From the NCBI GenBank assembly GCA_964563155.1, contig CAZLVL010000011.1:25886-89885 (forward strand): DNA of 64,000 nt, in the 5' to 3' direction. Positions 52,865-61,719 of this stretch are shown here, in pieces. The notes beneath the pieces are model-generated. The model had not been told where the DNA came from. It saw nothing but the letters and a program-made list of their open reading frames with translations, and did no database searches. A program made the translations under genes and the position numbers. Every line of letters starts with the position of its first letter. Position 1 is the first letter of the stretch. This DNA is from DUPQ01 sp964563155 (GTDB lineage: Bacteria; Bacillota; Clostridia; DUPQ01).

Positions 52865-54259
52865 ATGGAAAACAGTGTGGACTTGAATGAAAAAAAGAAG
52901 GAATACTTAAAAGCCGAGCAGAATAGGGTTGCTAAAACCTATATATCTGCTTTTATTGCCACAAGTGTATTTGTAGTTCCTTTAACTATTTGGCCTTTTT
53001 TCACCCAAAGATACTTTTTCCCTAAAATGGTTATGCTATATATCTTTGGTTTCATACTTCTTGCTATGATGCCTCTTTTAAAGGATAAAGAAGCCTTTAG
53101 AAGATATATTAAAGATGGGGCAGCTATTTCTTTAATTGTCTTTATACTCTCAACTACAATTACCTTGTTTTATTCTATTAATATTAAGTTGTCCCTATTT
53201 GGCTCTTTTGAAAGAAGAGAAACCTACTTTATCTTCTTAGTATATTTTCTCTTTTTTACTGCCACTTTTTTAGGTTATGAGTATAAAAAATGGCACCTTA
53301 TCTTATTTGCTCTTATGATTTCTTTAGTGGCAATTTATGCCCTTTTTCAGTTGGGTGGCATTGAGATTGGAGACCTTTTTCCTTTTTCCAAATATCAGGT
53401 CCATGAGTCTTGGAAGTACAAGGCCTTTTCAACCTTGGGTAATCCTAACTTTTTAGCCTCTATGATGGCTATGGCTTTTCCTATCTTGTTTTTTGTATTT
53501 GTAGATTCTAAAAAGCCTATTTGGCTTTTACCCTTAAGTCTCAACTATTTTGTGCTTTTAGCCACAAGAACTAGAGGATCTTGGATTGCTGTATTTTTAA
53601 TCTTTATTCTTATGACTATAGTTATGTTAAAAAACAAGTATAGTCTTAAAATGATTTTAATTGTACTTTTAGTTTTATTAGTTTTAACCCTCTTCTATTC
53701 GCTTCTTTTTGAGAATCTTTTTGTAAGGATAGGTTCTGCTTTTAAAACCATTGGAACAGTCATAAATCCAAAGGATGAAAAAGAGCTTATGAATGCTGGC
53801 TCTAGTAGAATAGCCATTTGGAAGGCTGTTTTAATGCTCATAAAAAAGAAGCCCTTAACAGGTTATGGCATTGAAACCCTAGCCCAAGCTGTAAAAGAGG
53901 ATACTGAGATTTACAGCTTTTTGCAAAAGTTTGGACCAAACCTGGTAAATGTGGACAAGGCCCACAATGAGTTTTTAAATATCTGGGTGTCATCTGGCTT
54001 AGTGGCTGGGTTTTCTTACCTTTCTTTTGCCTTTTTCGTTTTTTTAAAGGGTGTAAGAAATATAAGGTATGAAAAAATGATTATTCCTCTTTTAGGTGCC
54101 TTTTTGGCATATTTCATGCAGGCCATGTTTAATATTAGTAATAATGGAATTGCATTTATTTTCTACATAATTGCAGGTATAATACTATCTTTGTGTCAAA
54201 GAAAGGATAATAGATCAAAGGATCTTAAGGTTATATATGGAAAAAATGAGATTAAGTAA
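52865..54259 (+). CDS. O-antigen ligase-like (Wzy_C) membrane protein
   Basis: About 464 residues with ~12 membrane helices. LATRTRGSWIAVFLIFIL and the long loop GSSRIAIWKAVLMLIKKKPLTGYGIETL...KAHNEFLNIWVSSGL are the Wzy_C/WaaL hallmarks. In a monoderm it would polymerise or attach surface polysaccharide rather than LPS. ATG 52865 (MENSVDLNEK) is chosen over an upstream TTG because membrane-protein homologues rarely need the extra N-terminus and TATAAT is 7 nt upstream. Its end overlaps the RluB-like gene. Confidence 0.82.
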   Translation: MENSVDLNEKKKEYLKAEQNRVAKTYISAFIATSVFVVPLTIWPFFTQRYFFPKMVMLYIFGFILLAMMPLLKDKEAFRRYIKDGAAISLIVFILSTTITLFYSINIKLSLFGSFERRETYFIFLVYFLFFTATFLGYEYKKWHLILFALMISLVAIYALFQLGGIEIGDLFPFSKYQVHESWKYKAFSTLGNPNFLASMMAMAFPILFFVFVDSKKPIWLLPLSLNYFVLLATRTRGSWIAVFLIFILMTIVMLKNKYSLKMILIVLLVLLVLTLFYSLLFENLFVRIGSAFKTIGTVINPKDEKELMNAGSSRIAIWKAVLMLIKKKPLTGYGIETLAQAVKEDTEIYSFLQKFGPNLVNVDKAHNEFLNIWVSSGLVAGFSYLSFAFFVFLKGVRNIRYEKMIIPLLGAFLAYFMQAMFNISNNGIAFIFYIIAGIILSLCQRKDNRSKDLKVIYGKNEIK

Positions 54260-54956
54260 GTTTCTATCCACAGCTGGAGTGGCTTCTAGAAGAAAAGCTG
54301 AAGAGTTAATTGCTAAGGGTGTGGTAAAGGTAAATGGTAAGGTGGTAAGAGAGGTAGTTCCTGTTAGTTCCCAAGACTTAATAGAAGTGTTTGGGAAAAA
54401 GGTTACCCTAGTAGAAGACTACTATTATTATGCATTTCATAAACCCCAGTTGGTTATAACTTCTATGGCAGATGAAAAAGACAGAAAAACTGTAGCAGAC
54501 TATTTTAAAGACCTAAAACATAGGGTATATCCAGTAGGTAGATTGGACTATTTTTCTTCTGGTTTAATCTTTATGACTAATGATGGGGAATTTGCCAATT
54601 ATTTAATGCATCCTAAAAATGAAATACCCAAGACATATTATGTAGAAGCTAGAGGAGAATATAGTAAAGCCTTGTTTGACCACTTAAGACAAGGAGTGGA
54701 TATTGGGGATTACATTACAAAAGAAGCTTTAGTGGAAAATGTGCAAAAAATAGAGGGGGACCTTTTTAGCATGCACATAACCATTGAAGAGGGTAAAAAC
54801 AGGCAAATTAGAAGAATGTGTGAAGCTGTAGGCCTAAAAGTCCATAAGCTAAAAAGAGTGGCTGTAGGTCCCATAAGTTTAGGGGATTTAAAGAGTGGAA
54901 GGTATAGGAGCCTTACAAAAAAAGAGTTAGAGTCCTTAGGATATATAAGGCAGTAA
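54237..54956 (+). CDS. RluB/RsuA-family rRNA pseudouridine synthase
   Basis: 239 residues. S4 domain RLSKFLSTAGVASRRKAEELI at the N-terminus, then VYPVGRLDYFSSGLIFMTNDGE (catalytic Asp) and EGKNRQIRRMCEAVGLKV. The family modifies 23S or 16S rRNA uridines. A second in-frame ATG at 54246 (MRLSKFL) is an equally possible start; AAGG precedes the first. It usually sits by scpB in Firmicutes; here a ligase gene lies between. Confidence 0.92.
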   Translation: MEKMRLSKFLSTAGVASRRKAEELIAKGVVKVNGKVVREVVPVSSQDLIEVFGKKVTLVEDYYYYAFHKPQLVITSMADEKDRKTVADYFKDLKHRVYPVGRLDYFSSGLIFMTNDGEFANYLMHPKNEIPKTYYVEARGEYSKALFDHLRQGVDIGDYITKEALVENVQKIEGDLFSMHITIEEGKNRQIRRMCEAVGLKVHKLKRVAVGPISLGDLKSGRYRSLTKKELESLGYIRQ

Positions 54957-54996
54957 TATGGCAGATTAAAAATATATAGTAATTTTTGAAAAACAA

Positions 54997-55025
54997 TTGA
55001 AGGCTATTTTTTTTAATGATATACT
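54997..55025 (+). promoter_or_regulatory. promoter of the biotin carboxyltransferase operon
   Basis: TTGAAG at 54997-55002, 17 nt spacer, TATACT at 55020-55025; GAGG precedes the ATG at 55065. Confidence 0.65.
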
Positions 55026-55064
55026 GTATCGTAATGGGCATTTAATAGAAGATGAGGTATTTAC

Positions 55065-56603
55065 ATGAGTATGATTGAAAAAGTTAACGAGTTAAAGACA
55101 AAAAGAGAAGAGCTTTTGTTAGGTGGAGGTCAAGAAAAGATAAACAAACAAAAGGATTTATCTAAAGACACAGCCTATGAAAGAATTTCAAATCTTTTTG
55201 ATGAAGATTCCTTTGTGCAAACTGATGCCTTTACCCAATCAAGAAGCACAGATTTTGGTATGGATAAAAAAAGAATACCAGGAGATGGAGTAATATGCGG
55301 TTATGGTACCATAAATGGAAGACCTGTTTATGCAGCTATTCAAGACTATACTGTCTTACATGGTTCCATTGGCGAAATGCAGGCCAAAAAAATTGTACGT
55401 ACAATTGACAATGCTATGAAGATGGGAGCTCCCATGCTTTATTTATATGATACAGATGGCTTAAGACTAGAAGAAGGTGTGGATGTTTTATCAGCAACCG
55501 GTAAGCTTTTAGCTAAGCAAGTATCAGCTTCAGGTGTAATTCCTCAAATATCTGCTATTATGGGAAATTGTGCTGGCCTAAGCGCTCTTTCAGCAGTTTA
55601 TTCTGATTTTGTTCTAATGGTGGATAAAACTTCTCATATGTATATGAGCGGGCCAGTTGTAATAGAATCTGTAACAGGAAAAGCTCCTAAAAAAGATACC
55701 TATGCTAGTAGTGAGGTTCAAACTTCTTTAAGTGGAAATGCACATATTAGTTTTTTAAATGATAAAGATTGTATTTCAGGTATTAAAGCTCTTTTATCAT
55801 ATTTACCAGACAACAATTTATCTGTAAGTTTAAGATTTGATTCCAAAGATTTACCAAATAGAACCAATAAATCCCTTTATAATTTAGATATTGATAATTA
55901 TGACATGAGAAGTGTCATTACAGAGGTTGTTGATGAATTATCCTTTATGGAAATTCAACCAGCTTTTGGCTCTTCTGTAATCACAGGATTTGCTAGACTT
56001 AATGGTATGGCAGTAGCTCTAGTAGCTAACAATCCTTTAGTTAATGATGGTAATTTTGATATAGATTCATCTGATAAGGCTGCTAGATTTACAAGCTTTG
56101 CAGATGCCTTTAATATACCCCTTGTTACCTTTACACATTCCAGTGGCTACACAGTGGACCTAGAAGAGGAAAATAAGGGTCTAGTAAGACACTTATCCAA
56201 GGTTCTTTTTGCTTTTAGCCAAGCAAGTGTACCTAAAATTAATATTATTACCGGTAAAGCCATAGGGGGTGGATTTGTATTAATGAACAGTAAAGCAAGT
56301 GGTGCTGATTTAGTTTATGCTTATCCTTCAGCGGTTATCTCCATTATGGAACCTACCAAAGCTGCCAATATTATTTATTCAGAAGATATTTCAAAAAGTG
56401 ATAATCCAGCTAGTTTTAGAAGTGAAAAGGAAGCTGAATATGGAGATAAACATGCAAATGCTTATGAAGCAGCAAAAAGAGGCTATGTTGATGATGTAAT
56501 CGATCCAGCCTATACCCGCTCTTATCTAATAAATGCTTTAGAAATGTTAAGTTCTAAAAAGGTAAGCGAAGTTTACAAAAAACATGGCAATATGCCGCTT
56601 TAA
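55065..56603 (+). CDS. 12S-type acyl-CoA carboxyltransferase (MmdA-like, divergent)
   Basis: 512 residues of crotonase-like carboxyltransferase. IPGDGVICGYGTINGRPVYAA and YLYDTDGLRLEEGVDVLSATG are the N-domain; GNCAGLSALSAVYSDFVLM and VTGKAIGGGFVLMNSKASGADLVYAYP form the oxyanion-loop regions of the two crotonase halves. The family moves CO2 between carboxybiotin and an acyl-CoA (propionyl/methylmalonyl, acetyl or glutaconyl). It is divergent from model MmdA. Together with the biotin carrier and OadA-like genes it makes a transcarboxylase-like set. Confidence 0.82.
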   Translation: MSMIEKVNELKTKREELLLGGGQEKINKQKDLSKDTAYERISNLFDEDSFVQTDAFTQSRSTDFGMDKKRIPGDGVICGYGTINGRPVYAAIQDYTVLHGSIGEMQAKKIVRTIDNAMKMGAPMLYLYDTDGLRLEEGVDVLSATGKLLAKQVSASGVIPQISAIMGNCAGLSALSAVYSDFVLMVDKTSHMYMSGPVVIESVTGKAPKKDTYASSEVQTSLSGNAHISFLNDKDCISGIKALLSYLPDNNLSVSLRFDSKDLPNRTNKSLYNLDIDNYDMRSVITEVVDELSFMEIQPAFGSSVITGFARLNGMAVALVANNPLVNDGNFDIDSSDKAARFTSFADAFNIPLVTFTHSSGYTVDLEEENKGLVRHLSKVLFAFSQASVPKINIITGKAIGGGFVLMNSKASGADLVYAYPSAVISIMEPTKAANIIYSEDISKSDNPASFRSEKEAEYGDKHANAYEAAKRGYVDDVIDPAYTRSYLINALEMLSSKKVSEVYKKHGNMPL

Positions 56604-56619
56604 TATACGGAGGATATAT

Positions 56620-57027
56620 ATGAAAAAATTTATAGCAAAAGTAAATGGTAAAGAATATGTAGTTGAATTAACACAAGTAGAAGGCGGCCAAGAGGTCCAA
56701 GTTGCCCCATCAACACCAGCTCCAGTAGCTACACCAGCTGCTCCAGTAGCCACACCTGTAAAGGCTGCTGAAAAACCAGCTACACCCACACCTGTGGCAT
56801 CAGGTTCAGCAGGGGCCACTAAGGTTGAAGCTCCTATGCCTGGAACAATTTTAAGTGTGAAAGTAGCAGTGGGCCAAAGTGTAAAACAACATGAAGTTCT
56901 AGCTGTTTTAGAAGCAATGAAAATGGAAAATGATATAGTAGCTCCTAAAGATGGGGTTGTAGCCTCTGTAAATGTTAATTCAGGGCAATCAGTTGATTCA
57001 GGACAACTATTAGTATCATTAGACTAG
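56620..57027 (+). CDS. biotin carboxyl carrier protein (1.3S type)
   Basis: About 135 residues. N-terminal FIAKVNGKEYVVELTQVEGG, an Ala/Pro/Thr-rich flexible linker (30-68), and a biotinyl domain with VLEAMKMEND, whose K101 takes biotin. The gene lies between the carboxyltransferase and OadA-like genes, so it is their mobile CO2 carrier. ATG 56620 has ACGGAGG upstream; an earlier ATG at 56584 lacks an SD and overlaps the previous gene. Confidence 0.93.
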   Translation: MKKFIAKVNGKEYVVELTQVEGGQEVQVAPSTPAPVATPAAPVATPVKAAEKPATPTPVASGSAGATKVEAPMPGTILSVKVAVGQSVKQHEVLAVLEAMKMENDIVAPKDGVVASVNVNSGQSVDSGQLLVSLD

Positions 57028-57039
57028 AGAGGATTTAAA

Positions 57040-58434
57040 ATGAGTGTAAAAATAACTGAAACAATTTTAAGGGATGCTCACCAGTCACTTATAGCTACAA
57101 GAATGACCATAGAAGATATGAAGGATGCCTTAGTGCTTCTGGATAAGGTTGGTTATCATTCTTTAGAGTGCTGGGGTGGTGCAACCTTTGATTCATGTGT
57201 AAGATTTTTAAACGAAGACCCATGGTATCGTTTGAGATATATTAGAGAGCACGTTAAAGATACAAAGCTACAAATGCTTCTTAGAGGCCAAAACCTGCTA
57301 GGTTACAAGCACTATGCTGATGATGTAGTGGAATACTTTGTGCAAAAGTCTATTTACAATGGAATAGATATAATAAGGATATTTGATGCTCTAAATGACG
57401 CAAGAAACCTTGAAACAGCCATGAAGGCCTGTAAAAAAGAAGGTGGACATGCTCAAGGAGCCATAAGCTATACTGTATCACCAGCCCATACCTTTGAGCA
57501 GTATATAAAAGATGCTAAGAATATGGTAGAAGCTGGAGCAGACTCTATTTGTATTAAAGATATGGCAGGCCTCTTACTACCTTATACAGCCTATGACTTA
57601 ATTAAGGCTTTAAAGGAAAACATTAAGGTTCCCATTCAACTGCATACCCACTATACAGCAGGAACAGCTTCAATGACCTATTTAAAGGGTGCTGAAGCGG
57701 GAGCAGATGTACTAGACTGTGCTTTATCTCCATTTTCTCAAGGAACCAGCCAACCTCCTACAGAAAGCCTTGTTGCTTCACTAGAAGGTAGCCCCTATGA
57801 TACAGGTTTGAGTTTAGAAAAGATAAATGCAGCCTCTGATATCTTTAGAGGAGTAAGAGAAAAGTATCTAGAATCAGGCTTATTAAACCTTAAGGTTATG
57901 GGTGTAGACATTAAAGCTCTTATCTACCAAGTACCTGGAGGTATGTTATCCAACCTGGTTAACCAACTTAAAGAAGCTAAAAAAGAAGATAAATTGGATG
58001 AAGTGCTAAACGAAGTTCCAAGAGTTAGAGAAGATTTTGGATATCCTCCACTAGTAACTCCTACCAGCCAAATTGTTGGTACCCAAGCTGTTATGAACGT
58101 TTTGATGGGTGAAAGATACAAGATGGTTCCAAAAGAATCCAGAGATCTTGTTGCTGGCAAATATGGCAAAACACCAGTAGCTATAAAAGAAGATATTATT
58201 AAGCTAATCCTTAAAGATGAAAAACCCATTACCCACAGACCAGCTGATGATATTCCACCAGCTTTAGAAGAAACAAGAAATGAAATGAAAGAATATCTAG
58301 AACAAGAAGAAGATGTTCTAACATATGCAATGTTCCCTCAAGTGGCAAAGGATTTCTTTGAACATAGAAAAGCCTTAAAATATCAGGTAGATAGGGACCT
58401 GGTGGACCTAGAAGAAAAGGTACATCCGGTTTAA
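57040..58434 (+). CDS. oadA: oxaloacetate decarboxylase alpha/pyruvate carboxyltransferase (5S-type)
   Basis: 464 residues. ITETILRDAHQSLIATRM, LECWGGATFDSCVRFLNEDPW, QMLLRGQNLLGYKHYADDVV, IRIFDALNDARNLE and IQLHTHYTAGTASMTYLKG match the TIM-barrel plus PYC/OADA domain of OadA, PycB and the 5S transcarboxylase subunit. It transfers CO2 between oxaloacetate or pyruvate and biotin. No biotin domain of its own; the separate carrier supplies it. No membrane OadB/OadG gene is in the cluster. Confidence 0.9.
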   Translation: MSVKITETILRDAHQSLIATRMTIEDMKDALVLLDKVGYHSLECWGGATFDSCVRFLNEDPWYRLRYIREHVKDTKLQMLLRGQNLLGYKHYADDVVEYFVQKSIYNGIDIIRIFDALNDARNLETAMKACKKEGGHAQGAISYTVSPAHTFEQYIKDAKNMVEAGADSICIKDMAGLLLPYTAYDLIKALKENIKVPIQLHTHYTAGTASMTYLKGAEAGADVLDCALSPFSQGTSQPPTESLVASLEGSPYDTGLSLEKINAASDIFRGVREKYLESGLLNLKVMGVDIKALIYQVPGGMLSNLVNQLKEAKKEDKLDEVLNEVPRVREDFGYPPLVTPTSQIVGTQAVMNVLMGERYKMVPKESRDLVAGKYGKTPVAIKEDIIKLILKDEKPITHRPADDIPPALEETRNEMKEYLEQEEDVLTYAMFPQVAKDFFEHRKALKYQVDRDLVDLEEKVHPV

Positions 58435-58445
58435 AAAAAAGACTC

Positions 58446-58479
58446 AACACCTTCAGCAATCAACTGGGGGTGTTTTTTT
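58446..58479 (+). terminator. carboxyltransferase operon terminator
   Basis: AACACC (58446-58451) pairs with GGTGTT (58469-58474), inner CAG/CTG, then a T run to 58479. Confidence 0.8.
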
Positions 58480-58575
58480 CTTGATTAAATATATAAATGG
58501 GACTAAGATGTTAGAGGTTAATTATGTTAGACAGATAATAATGAGTTTAGATAAGGTTAAATAGGTATAAAGAAT

Positions 58576-59817
58576 ATGTATGATTTAATAGTAGTAGGAG
58601 CTGGTCCAGCAGGAATGATGGCTGGCGGAACAGCAGCTAGCAGGGGACTTAAGGTTCTTGTTATAGAAAGAATGAAACAAGAGGGAAGTAAGATTCTTGT
58701 TACAGGTAAGGGAAGATGCAACATTACAAATGATTGTGAAGTGGATGAATTTTTAGAAAAGGTTATGTCCAACAAATCTTTCTTATACTCTTCTTTATAC
58801 ACCTTTCCACCTTCATCTGTTATTGATTTTTTTAATAAGCAAGGAGTTCCTACAGTAACAGAAAGGGGAAGAAGGGTCTTTCCTAAAAGTGAAAAAGCAA
58901 AAGATGCTAGAGATGCTCTAGTTAGTTATATGAAAAGCAATAAGGTGCAAGTTTTAAAAGACTCTAAGGTAAGCCATGTCTTTAAAAAAGAAGATGGCTT
59001 GTTTTCAGTAAATGTACAAGATAAAGACGGGAAAAAATCTACAATCTTGTCTAAAAACCTTCTTTTAGCCACTGGTGGTATGTCCTATTCTTCCACTGGT
59101 AGTGATGGTTATGGATACAAGCTGGCTAAAAGTTTAGGCCATGAGATTACACCCTTAATGGCTTCTTTAACTGGCCTTTATACCAAAGAAAAGTGGCCTC
59201 AAAAAGCCATGGGCCTTACATTAAAGAATGTAGGCTTAAGTTTAACTAAGGATGACAAGGTCATATACAAGGATCTGGGAGAAATGCTTTTTACTCATTT
59301 TGGAATATCAGGGCCCTTAGTACTTACTGGAAGTAGTTATTTATTAGATTATGGATATGAGAATGTTTTAGCCCATATAGACCTAAAGCCAGGCCTAACA
59401 AAAGAGCAATTGTATAAAAGAATTACCTCTGACTTTAGTGAAAATGGTAAAAAAAGCTTTTCATCTTCCCTAAGAGCCCTATTACCAGAGTCTTTAATAC
59501 CCATAATAGTTGATAAGAGTAAAATTCCTGGTGATAAGCAAGTAAGTCAGATAAATAAAGAGGAAAAGAATAATCTAGTAGACCTTTTAAAGGATTTAAG
59601 CTTAGGTATAAAAAAGGCTATGGATATTGAAGATGCAGTGGTTACAAAAGGAGGAGTTTCTACCAAGGAGATTGATTCATCTACCATGGAGTCCAAACTT
59701 TGTAAGGGTCTCTACTTTGCAGGAGAGATTATTGATGTGGATGGCCTAACAGGGGGTTACAACCTAACAATTGCCTTTTCTACTGCCTATTTAGCAGGAC
59801 AAAGTGTGAGAATATAG
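58576..59817 (+). CDS. NAD(P)/FAD-dependent oxidoreductase (BaiN/HI0933 family)
   Basis: 413 residues. DLIVVGAGPAGMMAGGTAAS is the FAD-binding loop; GSKILVTGKGRCNITN and LLATGGMSYSSTGSDGYGYKLA, then LYFAGEIIDVDGLTGGYNLTIAFSTAYLAG, are the family markers. Members include BaiN and uncharacterised flavoproteins. SD weak (AATAGGT). It opens a conserved clostridial run with HutP-like, cmk, plsC and ispH-rpsA genes. Confidence 0.88.
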   Translation: MYDLIVVGAGPAGMMAGGTAASRGLKVLVIERMKQEGSKILVTGKGRCNITNDCEVDEFLEKVMSNKSFLYSSLYTFPPSSVIDFFNKQGVPTVTERGRRVFPKSEKAKDARDALVSYMKSNKVQVLKDSKVSHVFKKEDGLFSVNVQDKDGKKSTILSKNLLLATGGMSYSSTGSDGYGYKLAKSLGHEITPLMASLTGLYTKEKWPQKAMGLTLKNVGLSLTKDDKVIYKDLGEMLFTHFGISGPLVLTGSSYLLDYGYENVLAHIDLKPGLTKEQLYKRITSDFSENGKKSFSSSLRALLPESLIPIIVDKSKIPGDKQVSQINKEEKNNLVDLLKDLSLGIKKAMDIEDAVVTKGGVSTKEIDSSTMESKLCKGLYFAGEIIDVDGLTGGYNLTIAFSTAYLAGQSVRI

Positions 59818-59842
59818 GTAAGAATATATTTTAGGCTTGGAA

Positions 59843-59870
59843 TTGTAATTATTTTATTAACCTATATAAT
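59843..59870 (+). promoter_or_regulatory. HutP-like gene promoter
   Basis: TTGTAA at 59843-59848, 16 nt spacer, TATAAT at 59865-59870; AGGGGA precedes the ATG at 59899. Confidence 0.6.
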
Positions 59871-59898
59871 TTAGATAAACAAGAGATAGGGGAATATT

Positions 59899-60318
59899 AT
59901 GAACACAGAAGGTTTAGGTAGTAAAGAGATTTCTATAGCTGCTATAAGGTTGGCTATTTCTTCTAGTAGAGAAGAAGAACATAAATTAATTGAAAAGTAT
60001 GCACTTTCAAAGATTTCGTGTGTGGCTGTGGATTTTGGGGGAGATTTCATAGGTTCTGTTTCTAAGATTATTGAAAGAGCTGTAGTAGCTTCTAAAAGAC
60101 AAAATGTTATAGAGGATATTCACAGAGAACAAGGGGCTGTTGTTGGAGCAACAAGAGAAGCCTTGAATCAGATTATGCCCAAGGCCATAGGCTGTAACCT
60201 TGGTGGAAAGATTGGAATTGCAAGATTTGGAGATCACATAACAGTGGCTGTCTTTACTGGTATTGGTTTTTTAAATTTAGATGAAATAGCCATAGGTTTA
60301 GGCCATAGAAGTCTTTAA
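59899..60318 (+). CDS. HutP-family RNA-binding antiterminator-like protein
   Basis: 139 residues. ISIAAIRLAISSSREEEHKLIEKYA at the N-terminus, VVASKRQNVIEDIHREQGAVVGATREAL and IGCNLGGKIGIARFGDHITVAVF fit the clostridial HutP family (PF09021). Bacillus HutP binds histidine, Mg2+ and the hut leader RNA, removing a terminator. No hut gene is near, and the clostridial copy usually sits beside cmk, so the ligand and target are unknown. Possible regulator of the operon it stands in. Confidence 0.82.
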   Translation: MNTEGLGSKEISIAAIRLAISSSREEEHKLIEKYALSKISCVAVDFGGDFIGSVSKIIERAVVASKRQNVIEDIHREQGAVVGATREALNQIMPKAIGCNLGGKIGIARFGDHITVAVFTGIGFLNLDEIAIGLGHRSL

Positions 60319-60405
60319 TTATTTTTTAATTTATATTATAATCTGAAGAATAAAATATTTACCTTATATTTGCTTCTTAAAACTTCCTAATAATTTATGA
60401 AGCTG

Positions 60406-60434
60406 GTGCATATAAGGGATGGATTTGCTATAAT
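60406..60434 (+). promoter_or_regulatory. cmk promoter
   Basis: GTGCAT at 60406-60411, 17 nt spacer, extended -10 TGCTATAAT (60426-60434). Confidence 0.6.
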
Positions 60435-60458
60435 ACCTAAAGAAGGAGAAAGTAAGGG

Positions 60459-61130
60459 TTGATGGAATTTATATCTATAGCCATAGACGGCCCAGCGGGA
60501 AGCGGGAAAAGTTTAATGGCAAAAAAAGTTTCTCAGTTTAAAAAATACACATATCTAGATACAGGAGCAATGTACAGAACCTTTGCCCTTAAGGCCATAA
60601 GAGCAGGCATTAATACTTTAGATGAAAAAAATCTTAACAAACTCATTACTGATAATGACATATCTGTAGTCATTAATGAAGATAATATTCAACATATGTA
60701 TTTAGCAGATGAGTGTGTTGATTCACTAATAAGGACAAATGAAATAAGTAAGGGAGCCTCAGATGTTTCTAAGTTTCCTGAAGTAAGGCTATATCTAGTG
60801 GAAAAACAAAGAGAAATTGCCAAAAACCATAATATTGTTATGGAAGGTAGAGATATTGGTACCTATGTATTGCCAGATGCTACTTTTAAATTCTTCATAA
60901 CAGCAGATCCTGAAGAAAGAGCCAAAAGAAGGTTTTTACAAATGACAGAAGAGGGTAAAAACACAACCTATGAAGAGGTTCTAAAAGATATAAATTACAG
61001 AGATTCACAGGATTCTAATAGGGACTTTGCCCCCTTAAAAGAGGCAGAAGATGCTATAATCATAGATACAACAAATTTGAACATTGAAGAGGTTTTTCAA
61101 ACCCTAATAGGTCATATAGATGGAAAATAA
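60459..61130 (+). CDS. cmk: Cytidylate kinase
   Basis: 223 residues. IAIDGPAGSGKSLMAKKV is the P-loop, YLDTGAMYRTFALKA, NIVMEGRDIGTYVLPDATFKFFITA and RYxD-like NYRDSQDSNR are CMP kinase hallmarks. It phosphorylates CMP/dCMP. Start is TTG 60459 (AAGGAG at 10 nt) or the adjacent ATG 60462; both in frame. plsC overlaps its end by 11 nt. Confidence 0.95.
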   Translation: MMEFISIAIDGPAGSGKSLMAKKVSQFKKYTYLDTGAMYRTFALKAIRAGINTLDEKNLNKLITDNDISVVINEDNIQHMYLADECVDSLIRTNEISKGASDVSKFPEVRLYLVEKQREIAKNHNIVMEGRDIGTYVLPDATFKFFITADPEERAKRRFLQMTEEGKNTTYEEVLKDINYRDSQDSNRDFAPLKEAEDAIIIDTTNLNIEEVFQTLIGHIDGK

Positions 61131-61719
61131 TGGATTACGCGTATTTACAAGAGAACTAATTAGATTAATAATGAATATATTCTTTAGACCCAGATATCAT
61201 GGAGAAAACTATCCAGATTCTGGTTCATATATAATCTGTTCTAATCATTTTTCTATTCTTGATATTGTTTTTGTCATAATGAGACATAAAAAAAGATGGG
61301 TATATTTTATGGCAAAAAGTGAGCTTTATGAAAGTAAGGCTATGGCTTGGTTTTTAAATAAGATGGGAGCCTTTCCCATTAAAAGAGGTCAAAGCGATAT
61401 AGCTAGCATTAAAAGGGCTGTAACCCTTTTAAAAGATGGAGAATTAGTCTGTATCTTTGCCCAAGGCACCAGACAAAAAGATGATGAAAGGCTACCAGCT
61501 AGAAGGGGAGTTGCCATGCTGGCAGCTTTAACTCAAGTTCCTGTTATTCCAGTATATATTGAAAGTAAGCCTAAGCTTTTTAAAAGAGTTAATGTATACA
61601 TAGGAAAACCCTTTGATACCAAGTTAAATAGGAAGTCTTCAAAAGAAGAAATTGCTGATATGAGCGAAATAATAATGGATAGGGTATATCAATTACCGGA
61701 GGACTTAGAAAATAAGTAA
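61120..61719 (+). CDS. plsC: 1-acyl-sn-glycerol-3-phosphate acyltransferase
   Basis: 199 residues. NHFSILD at 42-48 is the NHx4D acyltransferase motif, with FAQGTRQKDDERLPARRG the second block and VIPVYIESK the third. It adds the second acyl chain to lysophosphatidate at the membrane. No strong SD; translation is coupled to cmk. Its end overlaps the start of ispH-rpsA. Confidence 0.92.
   Translation: MENNGLRVFTRELIRLIMNIFFRPRYHGENYPDSGSYIICSNHFSILDIVFVIMRHKKRWVYFMAKSELYESKAMAWFLNKMGAFPIKRGQSDIASIKRAVTLLKDGELVCIFAQGTRQKDDERLPARRGVAMLAALTQVPVIPVYIESKPKLFKRVNVYIGKPFDTKLNRKSSKEEIADMSEIIMDRVYQLPEDLENK

Noticed and set aside
56709..56800. Repetitive GCTCCAGTAGC-like stretch
   Set aside because: It codes for the Ala/Pro/Thr linker of the biotin carrier; repeats come from the protein composition.
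57040..58434. Na+-pumping oxaloacetate decarboxylase
   Set aside because: No membrane beta or gamma subunit in the cluster; a 12S-type carboxyltransferase is present instead.
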